From JAVBLT01 sp031553315 (GTDB lineage: Bacteria; Verrucomicrobiota; Kiritimatiellia; RFP12; DVOR01), in contig JAVBLT010000022.1 in the NCBI GenBank assembly GCA_031553315.1, positions 1 to 58,892 of the forward strand: 58,892 nt of DNA. The letters are read 5' to 3'. The notes under the pieces are model-generated. The model saw only the letters and a list, made by a program, of their open reading frames with translations. It made no database searches and was not told the origin of the DNA. The translations under genes were made by a program, and so were the position numbers. Positions 31,249 through 40,137 of this stretch are shown here, piece after piece (position 1 is the first letter of the stretch; every line of letters begins with the position of its first letter).

Positions 31249-34200
31249 TCACAGGGTTTCGAGGAGGGCGGTGAGGGCTTTGAGGGAGATGGGTTTCTGG
31301 AAGGCGCCGTTGAAGGGGGTCATGTCGAAATTCGAGGAGGCTTCGCTGTCGGCGGTGACGGCGTAGATGGGCAGGCGGCTGTGGGCGGGGTTGGCGCGGA
31401 TGCGTTCGGCGAGCTGCTGGCCGTTGATGCCGGGCATCCAGAGGTCGGTGAGGATGAGGTCTACGGGGTGTTTTTCGAGGAGGGCGAGGGCTTCTTCGGC
31501 GGAGGTGGCGGGGATGCTGGCGGCGTTGAGGCGGCGGAGCATGGCTTCGAGGACTTTGAGGTTCATGGGCACATCGTCGACCAACAGGATGGTGCGGGGG
31601 GGGAGCGCGGGGGGCTGAGGGGTGGTTTTGGGTGTGTTTCCGGGGCGGGGGCAGGGGGTGGCTCGCAGGGTGAGGGTGAAGGTGCTGCCGTGGCCGGGGG
31701 TGCTTTGAAGGGTGATTTCGCCGCCCATGCGCCGGGCGAGGCGGCTGGAGATGGAGAGGCCTAGGCCGCTGCCTTCGTAGACGCGGTTGCCGCGGGTCTG
31801 GTCGCCTTGTACGAAGGGGTCGAAGATGGTTTGCTGTTTTTCGGGGGTGATGCCGATGCCGGTATCGGCGACGCTGAGGGCGAGGGTGCCGTTTTCAAGG
31901 GCGGCGCGCAGGGTGATGCCGCCGCGGTGGGTGAATTTAACGGCGTTGCCGATGAGGTTGAGGAGGATTTGGCGGATGCGCTGGCTGTCGAGGAGGAGGC
32001 AGGGTATGGTCTCAAGGCCTTGGAGGGTGAGGGTGAGGTGTTTTTCATCGAGCTTGGGCCGGAAGATGGCGCAGATTTCGGCGATGAGGGGGGGAAGCTC
32101 GGTTTCGCAGGGGGTGAGGCTGATCTGGCCGCCTTCGAGGCGGGTGAGGTCGAGCAGGTCGCTGATGAGGTTGAGGAGGGTTTTGCCGGAGAGGTTGATG
32201 GCGCTGAGGTATTCGGCCTGCTGGGCGGGGGTGGCGGTCTGTTGCTGGAGGATTTCGCTGAAGCCGATGACGGCGTTGAGGGGGGTGCGCAGCTCGTGGC
32301 TCATGGTGGCGAGGAAGTAGGTCTTGGCGCGGTCGGCGGCCTGGGCGGCTTCCATGGCGGTGAGGAGCTGGCGCTGGTTCTGGTTGAAGGCGGTCATGTC
32401 GATGCAGCATTCGAGGACGAAGATGATTGTGCCGCGCACGGTGATGGGGCAGGCGATGATGTGGAGCTCGCGGCCGTTGACGGTGAGGTCGCGGGTGTGG
32501 GTTTGGCCGTCTGCCAGCACTTTTTTGACTTGGCACTCGGGGCCGATGCCGGTGGCGCGGCAGAAGGTTTCGTGGCAGGGGCTGTTGAGGATTTCTTCTT
32601 CGGTGCGGCCGGTGAGGAGGCGGGCGGCGCGGTTGGCGCTGACGATGCGCATGCCGGGGCTGAAGAGGAAGAGGGGGATGCTTACGTTGTCGAGGATGAG
32701 GCGGTTCTGGTATTCGTTGCGCTCGAGCTCGCTTTGGGCGTGGATGGCGCCGAGGGCGATTTCGACGATGTGGGTGATGGTCTGCATGAGCTGGAGGTCT
32801 TCGGCGCTGAAGGTGCGGGGGCGGTCGTAGCCGAGGCAGAGGCAGCCGATGAAGGTGGTGTTGACCCAGAGGCCGTGGAGGAGGGTGGGGCGGGGGCTTT
32901 GGGCGGTGGGGCCGGGGGGGTGGGGGGCGGCGATGTCGCGCTCGATGTCGCCGAGGATGATGAGCTCGCGGTTGCTCAGGCGTTGGCGCCAGTGGGGGGC
33001 GGGGGTGATGGCGCTGAGGTGGGAGGGGAGGGGGCCGGGGGTGGCGAACCAGTGGTCGGTGCAGGTGGCGGGGGTGTTGCCGGTGGCTTCGAAGCGGATG
33101 ATGCAGCAGCCGGTGGCGTGGGCGTATTGGCCGATGCGCTGAAGGAGGGCGGGCATGACGGCGGCTGTTTTTTCCACGACGATGGTCTCGAGGCAGGCTT
33201 TGATGAGCTGCTCCTGGCGGAGGAGCTTTTGGGTTTTCTGCTCGGAGGCTTCCTGGGCGGTGACGTCGAGCCCCATGCCCAGGAGGAGGCGGGTGCCGTC
33301 GGACTGGGTGATCACGTCTTTCATGATGTGGACGGTGTGGGTGGCGCCGTCGGCGCCGAGGAAGTGTTCCTTGGAATCGAGGAATTTGCCGGAGGCGGCG
33401 AGGGTGCGGTCGTCGGCGAGGAACTGGTCGGTGTCGGCGGGGTTGGGGAAGAAGTCGGCGTCGGTTTTGCCGATGATTTCGGCGGCGGTGTGGCCGACGA
33501 CGCGCTCAAAGGCGGCGTTGCACATGACGTAGCGGAAGCGGTCTTCCACTTTTTTTGCGAAGATGTAGCAGGGGAGGTTGTTCATGACGGCTTGGAGGAG
33601 GCTGAGGCTGTCGCGGGCGCTGCGTTCGCTGCGGGTGATGTCGGTGATGTTTTGGATGACGCCGAAGATGAGGTTTTTGCCGTTGGCTTCGTTTTGGGCT
33701 TGTACGGCGCGCAGGCGGTAGAAGGCGCCTTGGGTTTCGTGGGTGATGTCGAGGGTGTGGGTCTGGCGGTTGAGGAGGCGGCTCCAGGGAATGCCCAGGT
33801 CGGTGAGGTCGAAGGGGAGGGGGGCGGATTGGAAGGTGGTGATGCCGGCGGGGTCGGTGCTGAAGTAGGTGATTTTGGCGATGTCGGCCACGCTGGTGAG
33901 GATGGCGCTGGTCATCTGGATGCGGTCGCGCTTTTCGTAATCGGCGGTGACGTCGCGGAAGACGAGGACGCCGCCGGCGATTCGCCCGTCTTCATCATGA
34001 ATGGGGGAGGCGCAGTCGGCGATGTGGCGGCGGGTGCCGTCTTTGGCGATGAGGTCGGTGTGGTTGGCGAGCTCCACGGGGGCGTTGGCGTCGATGGCTT
34101 TTTTGAGGGGCGAGGGCACGGGGTCGCCGGTGATGTAGCTGACGATGTTGAAGATGGTTTCGAGGGGCTTTCCGGCGGCTTCTTCCTGGGTGTAGCCGGT

Positions 34201-35787
34201 GAGGCGGGTGGCCACGGGGTTGAGGAGGGTCACGCGGCCGGTTTCGTCGGTGGCGATCACGCCGTCGCCGATCGATTCGAGGGTGAGGCGGAAGCGGCCC
34301 GCCATTTGGGCGACGGTGGCATGGGCTTCGTGCAAGGCGGTGATGTCGGAAGAGAACCACATCACGGCATCTTTCTTGAACACTTCTTTGGGCAGGGGGT
34401 AGAATTCGGCGTGGCGCCATTTTTTGTGCCATTCGAATTCGATTTTCCGGGGGCGGCCGTCGGCGAAGACCTTTCGGGCCTGTTCCAGGCAGGGGTGTAT
34501 TTGCTCATCGCGGATGGGGAGGTTGCCCGGAGCGCTTTGCGCAAGGGCTTGGGCCAGGGCGGGGTCGTCGGGCACATGGAAGAAGAGCGTGTTCATTTTG
34601 CGGTCGACCACGACCACGCGCACCGGCAGGGCGGCGAACATGGCGCGCACCATGTTGAACGCTTTGCGCCGGCGCAGGAGAAAGAAAATGGTGAACACGG
34701 TTCCCGCGGCGAAGAGGCTGCCGGCAAGGATGATGCCTTCCTTGTAAACAATCCAGAAGCCCGGCGGGGTGTTGAGGATGACGGTTTCGGGGGGGATGTT
34801 TTTTTTGCCGATGCCCAGGCGCCTGACGGCGGCATAGTCGAGCACCTGGCGCACGGGGCTTTGAACCGCCGCGATGCCGCCCGCGCGCTCGCCGCTGAAG
34901 ATCCGCACGGCCAGCTCGGCGGCGATGCGCCCGTGATCGAAGCCGGAGGGCTGAATGCCCGCTTCGGCGCCCAGAGCCATGTAGCAGGAGTATTTGCCCA
35001 TGATGAGTGCGTTGGGGCAAAGCCTGCGGATTTTGGGCAGGGCGGTGTAGCTGCCTTCGGGCTCGGGATCGCGGGTGGAACCCCAGGAGTTGAAGAAAAT
35101 CACAGCGCCGCCATCGAGCTTTTTCAGCTCGGCAAACATTTCGGGCGTGGAATATTCCGAGCCGCTGATGAACGCCACCTCCACATTGCGGTTGGAATCG
35201 GCCAGCAGTTTCGTGAGGGTTTTCTGCACGCGGCCATCGGCGGTGGCATCGGCCACGAGCACCACTTTGCGGGTGGCGGGCAGGAGCTTGAGGGCGTAAA
35301 TCACATTGTCGAAGAGGTTCAGAGGAATCTCCACGCCGGTCATGTTCAGGCCCGTTTGCTCGCGGGCCTTTTGAAGATTGCCCGAATAGGCGCTTGCGAT
35401 GAGCGGCGTGCCTTCGGGCAAGGGGAGGGTGCCGGTGAGAAAGAGGTCGGTCGCGGCATTGTTGCTGGTCACGATGAGGTCGTAACGGGTGGAAGCCAGC
35501 TTGAGGCGCAACGCCTCGATGTCGGCCTGCGCGGGGTTCAGGCCTGATTGAAAGCGCACGGCCAGCTCGTAGGTCTCATAATTGATCTTCACATCCTGCT
35601 CGCTCAGGATGGATCGGAAGCCATCGCGGATATTCTCAGACCACACGTCCATCGAGGCATACGAGTCGACCATCAGCACGCGCCTGGCCGATTGTTTCTC
35701 TCTTTCGGCCGAAACGGCCGGAAGGCTTCCGCAAAACGCCGCGGCAAAGCAGATAAATCCTGTAAATCGCTTGACAAAACAATTCAT
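31249..35787 (-). CDS. Hybrid sensor histidine kinase with periplasmic ABC-type substrate-binding domain, PAS/GAF domains and receiver
   Basis: A 1,512-residue membrane sensor. A signal peptide (about 1-27) precedes a periplasmic domain (about 35-340) like the ABC_sub_bind family (VLMVDSYASMDVWSENIRDG, DLIVTSNNAATDLF, VVLVADATADGRVQKTL). One membrane helix lies near 347-369. The cytoplasmic part has several PAS domains (clear ones start near 496, 729 and 1029) and a GAF domain near 895-1020. The HisKA phospho-acceptor is His1164 in MSHELRTPLNAVIGF. The ATPase motifs are LLNLIGNAVKFTHRGG, DTGIGITPE and GSGLGLSIS. The C-terminal receiver has its acceptor at Asp1448 (LILTDLWMPG). The output partner is not adjacent; phosphotransfer to another protein is expected. 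The stop lies 18 bases from fold-back copy B. Confidence 0.9.
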   Translation of the reverse strand: MNCFVKRFTGFICFAAAFCGSLPAVSAEREKQSARRVLMVDSYASMDVWSENIRDGFRSILSEQDVKINYETYELAVRFQSGLNPAQADIEALRLKLASTRYDLIVTSNNAATDLFLTGTLPLPEGTPLIASAYSGNLQKAREQTGLNMTGVEIPLNLFDNVIYALKLLPATRKVVLVADATADGRVQKTLTKLLADSNRNVEVAFISGSEYSTPEMFAELKKLDGGAVIFFNSWGSTRDPEPEGSYTALPKIRRLCPNALIMGKYSCYMALGAEAGIQPSGFDHGRIAAELAVRIFSGERAGGIAAVQSPVRQVLDYAAVRRLGIGKKNIPPETVILNTPPGFWIVYKEGIILAGSLFAAGTVFTIFFLLRRRKAFNMVRAMFAALPVRVVVVDRKMNTLFFHVPDDPALAQALAQSAPGNLPIRDEQIHPCLEQARKVFADGRPRKIEFEWHKKWRHAEFYPLPKEVFKKDAVMWFSSDITALHEAHATVAQMAGRFRLTLESIGDGVIATDETGRVTLLNPVATRLTGYTQEEAAGKPLETIFNIVSYITGDPVPSPLKKAIDANAPVELANHTDLIAKDGTRRHIADCASPIHDEDGRIAGGVLVFRDVTADYEKRDRIQMTSAILTSVADIAKITYFSTDPAGITTFQSAPLPFDLTDLGIPWSRLLNRQTHTLDITHETQGAFYRLRAVQAQNEANGKNLIFGVIQNITDITRSERSARDSLSLLQAVMNNLPCYIFAKKVEDRFRYVMCNAAFERVVGHTAAEIIGKTDADFFPNPADTDQFLADDRTLAASGKFLDSKEHFLGADGATHTVHIMKDVITQSDGTRLLLGMGLDVTAQEASEQKTQKLLRQEQLIKACLETIVVEKTAAVMPALLQRIGQYAHATGCCIIRFEATGNTPATCTDHWFATPGPLPSHLSAITPAPHWRQRLSNRELIILGDIERDIAAPHPPGPTAQSPRPTLLHGLWVNTTFIGCLCLGYDRPRTFSAEDLQLMQTITHIVEIALGAIHAQSELERNEYQNRLILDNVSIPLFLFSPGMRIVSANRAARLLTGRTEEEILNSPCHETFCRATGIGPECQVKKVLADGQTHTRDLTVNGRELHIIACPITVRGTIIFVLECCIDMTAFNQNQRQLLTAMEAAQAADRAKTYFLATMSHELRTPLNAVIGFSEILQQQTATPAQQAEYLSAINLSGKTLLNLISDLLDLTRLEGGQISLTPCETELPPLIAEICAIFRPKLDEKHLTLTLQGLETIPCLLLDSQRIRQILLNLIGNAVKFTHRGGITLRAALENGTLALSVADTGIGITPEKQQTIFDPFVQGDQTRGNRVYEGSGLGLSISSRLARRMGGEITLQSTPGHGSTFTLTLRATPCPRPGNTPKTTPQPPALPPRTILLVDDVPMNLKVLEAMLRRLNAASIPATSAEEALALLEKHPVDLILTDLWMPGINGQQLAERIRANPAHSRLPIYAVTADSEASSNFDMTPFNGAFQKPISLKALTALLETL

Positions 35788-35997
35788 GCGGCAACCATTT
35801 TCTAATCAAAAAACACATACATATCAGGAAAAGCTCACGTTCTCCATCCTCAAGGGTCACCATAATAAGCGCTTTACCATTTCCAGCGCAAGGTTTTTTT
35901 CTCAACCTAAAAAAGATTTGCCCCGCCACCCCCTTTATATTATCATTAAAACAACACTCAGCACGGGTCGCCGACCGCCGGACCCGGAAAGGAATGT

Positions 35998-37074
35998 ATG
36001 ACCGCCGAACACAGTGCCCGCATCCAGCGCCTCCAGGAAACCATGCAGCATGAAGCGATCGACGCTTTTTTCATCTACACCCCCGTCAACCGCCTCTATT
36101 TCACCGGCCTCGAAACCTCCAACGGCCTTCTCCTCGTGCCCGACCGGGGCGAGCCCGTCTTTTATACCGACTTCCGCTACATCGAAGCCGCCCGCCGCAC
36201 CCTCGCCGGTTGCGACATCCGTAAATTCGCCCCGCAGGCCGATCAGCTCGCCGCTTACCGCCAGCTCGCCGCCTCCTGGCGCCGCATCGGCTACGAAGGC
36301 TCCCTCTCCGCCGCCCAGTTTCTCCCTTTGCAGGCCAACCTCCCCGCCTGCGAATGGGTCGATTCCACGACCGCCATCGCCCGGCTCCGCGCCGTTAAAT
36401 CGCCCGCCGAGCTCGATGCCATCCGCCGCAGCGCCCGAGCCAACGACGCTCTCTTCGCCGACCTCGTCGAAACCATCCGCCCGGGCATGACCGAGCTCCA
36501 GATCCTCCGCCGCCTCCGCCTGCTCTTGGTCGAGCGCGACCTGACCCAATCCTTCGACCCCATCATCTGCGCGGGCGCAAACGCCGTGGAGTGCCACCAC
36601 CAGCCCGATTCAACCCCCCTCGCTCCCGGCTCCGAGCTGCTGATCGATATGGGCGTGAAGGTCGACCGCTACTGTTCCGACATGACCCGCACCCTTTTCT
36701 TCGGCGAACCCACGGCCCGTTTCAACGAAATCCACGGCCTCGTCCTTGCCGCCAATCAGGCCGCCGTCGCCGCCATCAGGCCCGGCGCCCCCTGCAACGC
36801 CATCGACGCCGTCGCCCGCGGCATCATCGACCAGGCCGGGTACGGCGCCTTTTTCGACCACAGCCTCGGCCACAGCCTCGGCCTTGAAATCCACGAATGG
36901 CCCAACTTCGCCAAAACCAACGACACCCCCCTCCAGCCCGGCATGGTTCTCACCGTCGAGCCCGGCATCTACATTCCGGGCGACACCGGCGTGCGCATCG
37001 AAGACCTCATCTGCGTGACCGAGACCGGGTGCGAAATCCTCAGCCACACCCCCCGCGCCATCATCATCCCATGA
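35998..37074 (+). CDS. Xaa-Pro aminopeptidase/dipeptidase (M24B)
   Basis: A 358-residue cytosolic metallopeptidase cleaving peptide bonds next to proline. The N-terminal creatinase-like domain (about 5-125) includes FIYTPVNRLYFTGLETSNG. The pita-bread catalytic domain has all five metal ligands: Asp in LLIDMGVK, Asp in CSDMTRTLFFG, His in HSLGHSLGLEIHEWP, Glu in VLTVEPGIYIPG and Glu in GVRIEDLICVT. GGAAAGGA precedes the ATG. Its stop overlaps the ATG of the ABC ATPase, so the two are translationally coupled. The length matches PepQ/YpdF-type enzymes. It may recycle proline-containing peptides; the exact specificity is not determined. Confidence 0.92.
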   Translation: MTAEHSARIQRLQETMQHEAIDAFFIYTPVNRLYFTGLETSNGLLLVPDRGEPVFYTDFRYIEAARRTLAGCDIRKFAPQADQLAAYRQLAASWRRIGYEGSLSAAQFLPLQANLPACEWVDSTTAIARLRAVKSPAELDAIRRSARANDALFADLVETIRPGMTELQILRRLRLLLVERDLTQSFDPIICAGANAVECHHQPDSTPLAPGSELLIDMGVKVDRYCSDMTRTLFFGEPTARFNEIHGLVLAANQAAVAAIRPGAPCNAIDAVARGIIDQAGYGAFFDHSLGHSLGLEIHEWPNFAKTNDTPLQPGMVLTVEPGIYIPGDTGVRIEDLICVTETGCEILSHTPRAIIIP

Positions 37075-38045
37075 ACGACCCTCCCGCGATCGCCGTCGAG
37101 CGCGCCGTTAAACGCTTCGGCCCAACCGCCGCGCTCGCCGGCGTGACCCTCGCCATCCTCCCCGGCCGCCTCCACTTTCTCCTCGGCCCCAGCGGCTGCG
37201 GCAAAACCACCCTCCTGCGCGCCATCGCCGGCTTCACCCCCCTCGATTCCGGCGCCATCCGCCTTGCGGGGGTCGACGTCTCCCCCCTCCCTCCCGAAAA
37301 GCGCGCCACAGGCATGGTCTTCCAGAACTACGCCCTCTGGCCCCACCTCACCGCCGCCCAGAACATCACCTTCGGGCTCGACGTCTTGCGCGTTCCCCGC
37401 CGCGAACAGCAGCAGCGCCTCGCCGAAATCCTCGCCACCGCCGGCCTTGAAGGCGCCGAAGGCAAAAAGCCCGGCCAGCTCTCCGGCGGCCAGCAGCAAC
37501 GCGTCGCCCTTGCCCGCGCCCTCATCACCCGCCCCCGCTGCCTTTTGCTCGACGAACCCCTCGCCAACCTCGACACCCAGCTCCGCCACACCATGCGCAG
37601 CGAGATCCGCCGCATCTGCAAAGCCGCCGGCATCACCGCCCTCTACGTGACCCACGACCAGAAAGAAGCCCTCTCCGAGGCCGACTCCATCTCCGTGATG
37701 CGCGCCGGCCGCATCGAGCAGACCGCCGACCCCGTCACCCTCTATCGCCGCCCCGCCAACCGCTTCGTGGCCACCTTCCTCGGCGGCCTCAACACCTTCA
37801 CCCTTCACGGCGAGCTTCACCACCTCCGCCCCGAAGCCCTCATTCCCACCCCCACCGGAGACCCCGCCACCCTCTGCGAGATCACCGCCGCCCACTATCT
37901 GGGCGACTCCATCGCCTACCGCCTCACCCTCCTTCAAGACGGCACCCCCATTGCCATCACCCAGCCCAACCCCCGCGCCTTCCTTCCCCCCGGAACCCGC
38001 ACCCGCTTCACCTTCGACCCCGCCGACCGCCTCACCTTGGAGTGA
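37071..38045 (+). CDS. ABC transporter ATP-binding protein (PotA/FbpC-type)
   Basis: A 324-residue ATPase of the class driving import of polyamines, iron, sugars or molybdate. Walker A is GPSGCGKTT, Q-loop VFQNYALWPHLT, signature LSGGQQQRVALARAL, Walker B CLLLDEPLANLD and switch YVTHDQKEAL. The C-terminal 90 residues look like a TOBE-type regulatory domain. No permease or binding-protein gene is adjacent; the neighbours are a peptidase (4-base overlap upstream) and an AraC regulator. The transported substrate therefore cannot be inferred and the partner subunits must be elsewhere. Confidence 0.9.
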   Translation: MNDPPAIAVERAVKRFGPTAALAGVTLAILPGRLHFLLGPSGCGKTTLLRAIAGFTPLDSGAIRLAGVDVSPLPPEKRATGMVFQNYALWPHLTAAQNITFGLDVLRVPRREQQQRLAEILATAGLEGAEGKKPGQLSGGQQQRVALARALITRPRCLLLDEPLANLDTQLRHTMRSEIRRICKAAGITALYVTHDQKEALSEADSISVMRAGRIEQTADPVTLYRRPANRFVATFLGGLNTFTLHGELHHLRPEALIPTPTGDPATLCEITAAHYLGDSIAYRLTLLQDGTPIAITQPNPRAFLPPGTRTRFTFDPADRLTLE

Positions 38046-38104
38046 AACTTCTTTTTCCGTTTTTACTGGACTTTCGGGGCTCAATCTGCTTTCATCAGTC
38101 CATT

Positions 38105-38998
38105 ATGGACACGAGTAAAAACCATCTTGGATTTTTCGTTGAGAATTCCGACGATTTCGCCGTGGATCTGCGCCCGCGCGGGATTCCTGAAATTGTGGCG
38201 CTTTCGCATTCGAGCCGCAAAAAAGCCCAGGCGCCTTCGGCTTCGCCGCACGCTCACCCGAACTTAGAGATTTGCCACCTGATTTCAGGCATTCGAACGA
38301 ACGTGAGCGGCTCCGAAACCTGGTATCTCAATGAGGGCGATCTGTGGGTCAACAAGCCGGGGATTGCGCACAGCTCGAGCTTGAGCCCATCGGGGCCCTC
38401 GTCGATCTGCTACATCGAGGTCGCGCCGCCGGTGGCAGGCGAGTGTTTTCTCGGGCTTGAGCCGGAAGAAGCGGGAGCGTTTTGGCAGGCTTTTCTGGAT
38501 TTGCCGGTGTGCGTGTGCCGCTGCAACGGGTTGTGCAGAGAGCTGTTTGGGGCGCTCAGGCGGCTGGGGCGGGATCCGGGGGCTTCGGCGGCGCAGCTGA
38601 GGGCGCTGGCCCATGCACTGCTCTTTTCCGTTCACGAGCTTTTGGCATCGGCCCCGGAGCATGTGATCCACCCGGCCATTGAGAGAGTGCGGGGGCTGAT
38701 TGAGGCATCGTCGCCCAAAGATCAGCCGGGGCTTGAGGCGCTGGCGCGGCACGCGGGGCTTTCGCTGCCGCATTTCAAAACGCTGTTCAAGCGGAACCTG
38801 GGCGTGCCGCCGGCGAAATTTCTGCAAAGCCGGAAGCTGGCGGCGGTGGCCTATGAGCTGATTGAAACGGATTTTAGCCTGGCGGAGCTGGCGGAGCGGT
38901 TCGGTTTCTCTTCGGTGCAGTATTTCACCAATGTGTTCAAGGCGTATACAGGAGAGACCCCCAAGTGCTACCGCGACGCGCGCCGGAGCGGGCGATAA
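38105..38998 (+). CDS. AraC-family transcriptional regulator
   Basis: A 297-residue regulator. The N-terminal half has a cupin-like sensing domain (HAHPNLEICHLISGIRTNVS, LNEGDLWVNKPGIAHSS), which commonly binds a sugar or similar effector. Two helix-turn-helix motifs form the C-terminal DNA-binding domain: LEALARHAGLSLPHFKTLFK and SLAELAERFGFSSVQYFTNV, with the AraC signature ending FKAYTGETPKCYRD. The start is uncertain: a GTG at 38042 that overlaps the preceding stop would add 21 hydrophobic residues. I prefer the ATG at 38105 because residues upstream do not resemble the family, although no strong ribosome binding site is visible. Its target genes are unknown. Confidence 0.85.
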   Translation: MDTSKNHLGFFVENSDDFAVDLRPRGIPEIVALSHSSRKKAQAPSASPHAHPNLEICHLISGIRTNVSGSETWYLNEGDLWVNKPGIAHSSSLSPSGPSSICYIEVAPPVAGECFLGLEPEEAGAFWQAFLDLPVCVCRCNGLCRELFGALRRLGRDPGASAAQLRALAHALLFSVHELLASAPEHVIHPAIERVRGLIEASSPKDQPGLEALARHAGLSLPHFKTLFKRNLGVPPAKFLQSRKLAAVAYELIETDFSLAELAERFGFSSVQYFTNVFKAYTGETPKCYRDARRSGR

Positions 38999-39062
38999 AG
39001 GAGTTGCTCTAACCTGCATTCACGCATTTTCCGCCACTTCGGGTGTATACCGGCTGAATGAT

Positions 39063-39099
39063 AAAAAAAAAGGCCTATTTTTTCGATAGACCTTTTTTT
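39063..39099 (+). terminator. Rho-independent terminator after the AraC regulator
   Basis: AAAAAAGGCCTAT pairs with ATAGACCTTTTTT with one mismatch around a short TTTTTCG loop, and is followed by T residues. It lies 65 bases after the regulator stop. A-rich upstream flank allows function on both strands. Confidence 0.72.
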
Positions 39100-39161
39100 A
39101 TGCTTGAGCTATCCTTCACGTTGTTCACGCAATGCTTGTTCAACCTAAAAAAGGATTCCTC

Positions 39162-39875
39162 ATGAAACACCTGCTCCGCAGCACGCTCGCCCTCCTGGCC
39201 ATGACCGCGCTCACCTTCGCGCAAGCCACGCTCAACCCCGTCGCCCGCGGCGACAAGTGGTGGAAGGATCGCTTCGAGCAAAAGCTCGCTCTCGCCGAAA
39301 AAGGCCCTTACGACATCGTCTTCGTGGGCGATTCCATCACCCACGGGTGGGACAACCACCAGATTCCCGCGGTTCAGAAACAGTTTTTCGGCGAGGCTTC
39401 CATCCTCAACCTGGGCATGAGCGGCGACCGCACGGAGCACGTGCTTTGGCGCATCGCGCGCATGCCCTGGGATAAAATCGCCCCCAAAGCCTTCATGATC
39501 ATGATCGGCACCAACAACGCCGGCCACACCAATCGCGATTCCGCCGAAGATATCGCCGCCGGCATTGCCGAGATTGTGAAACAGCTCCGCGAAAAGGCTC
39601 CGGAAGCCAAAATCATGCTGCTGGCGATCTTCCCGCGCGCCGAATTCCCCAATCACCCGATGCGCATTAAAAATTCCATCGCCAATGCCCTCATCGGCAA
39701 ACTGGCCGACAATAAAAACGTCTTCTACTGGGATATCGGCCCTAAATTCATGAAGGCCGACGGCTCGACGCTTGACCGCGCGTTCATGCCCGACCAGCTC
39801 CACCCCAACAAAGCGGGTTACGACATTTGGGGCGCCGCAGTCGCTCCCACCCTTCTCACGTGGATCGGCAAATAA
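39162..39875 (+). CDS. Secreted SGNH/GDSL hydrolase
   Basis: A 237-residue exported esterase or acetylhydrolase. The start at 39162 has AAAGGA well placed and opens a signal peptide (KHLLRSTLALLAMTALTFAQ). SGNH blocks are all visible: block I IVFVGDSITHGWDNHQ with the nucleophile Ser, block II Gly in LGMSGDRTEHVLWR, block III Asn in MIGTNNAGHTN, and block V DQLHPNKAGYDIWG with Asp and His. It resembles the platelet-activating-factor acetylhydrolase-like subgroup common in PVC bacteria, where such enzymes often remove acetyl groups from polysaccharides. The substrate here is not known. Confidence 0.9.
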   Translation: MKHLLRSTLALLAMTALTFAQATLNPVARGDKWWKDRFEQKLALAEKGPYDIVFVGDSITHGWDNHQIPAVQKQFFGEASILNLGMSGDRTEHVLWRIARMPWDKIAPKAFMIMIGTNNAGHTNRDSAEDIAAGIAEIVKQLREKAPEAKIMLLAIFPRAEFPNHPMRIKNSIANALIGKLADNKNVFYWDIGPKFMKADGSTLDRAFMPDQLHPNKAGYDIWGAAVAPTLLTWIGK

Positions 39876-39913
39876 CCTTCGCAAAAAAGCTTCCGCGGCT
39901 GCGGATGAGTAAA

Positions 39914-39950
39914 AAGAAGCCCCCGGAGCAATCCGGGGTCTTCTTTTTTT
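39914..39950 (+). terminator. Rho-independent terminator after the SGNH hydrolase
   Basis: The stem is AAGAAG-C-CCCCGGA with TCCGGGG-T-CTTCTT around a GCAA-type loop, followed by a T-run (39941-39950). Confidence 0.85.
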
Positions 39951-39972
39951 GTGGCCGTTTTTGCGGAAGCCG

Positions 39973-40137
39973 TAGAGCAAGTTTCAATTGAGCGTTCCTG
40001 TTTTCTTCGGCGCTTTTCCTTTTTGACCATCACCCTTTTCAGGTCGCCGTAGCGCTGCTACGGCTCACTTTCAAGAGTTCGTCAAAAAGAAAAATCGCTT
40101 TCATAAAATCAGGAATTCTCATTTGCAAATTGCTCTA
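39973..40137. repeat. Fold-back element, copy C (second subfamily)
   Basis: A 165-bp copy beginning TAGAGCAAGTTTCAATTGAG and ending TTGCTCTA, centred on GCCGTAGC-GCT-GCTACGGC. Its internal sequence (TTTCAAGAGTTCGTCAAAAA) differs from copies A and B but matches copy F. Its last three bases supply the TAG stop of the leftward haem protein gene. Confidence 0.85.

Noticed and set aside
31807..35547. A 1,246-codon open frame opposite the sensor kinase gene
   Set aside because: It is an antisense shadow produced by the GC bias of the kinase gene: low-complexity Gly/Ala/Val/Glu sequence without domains. Similar shadows oppose 15831-18989, 42214-43809 and others.
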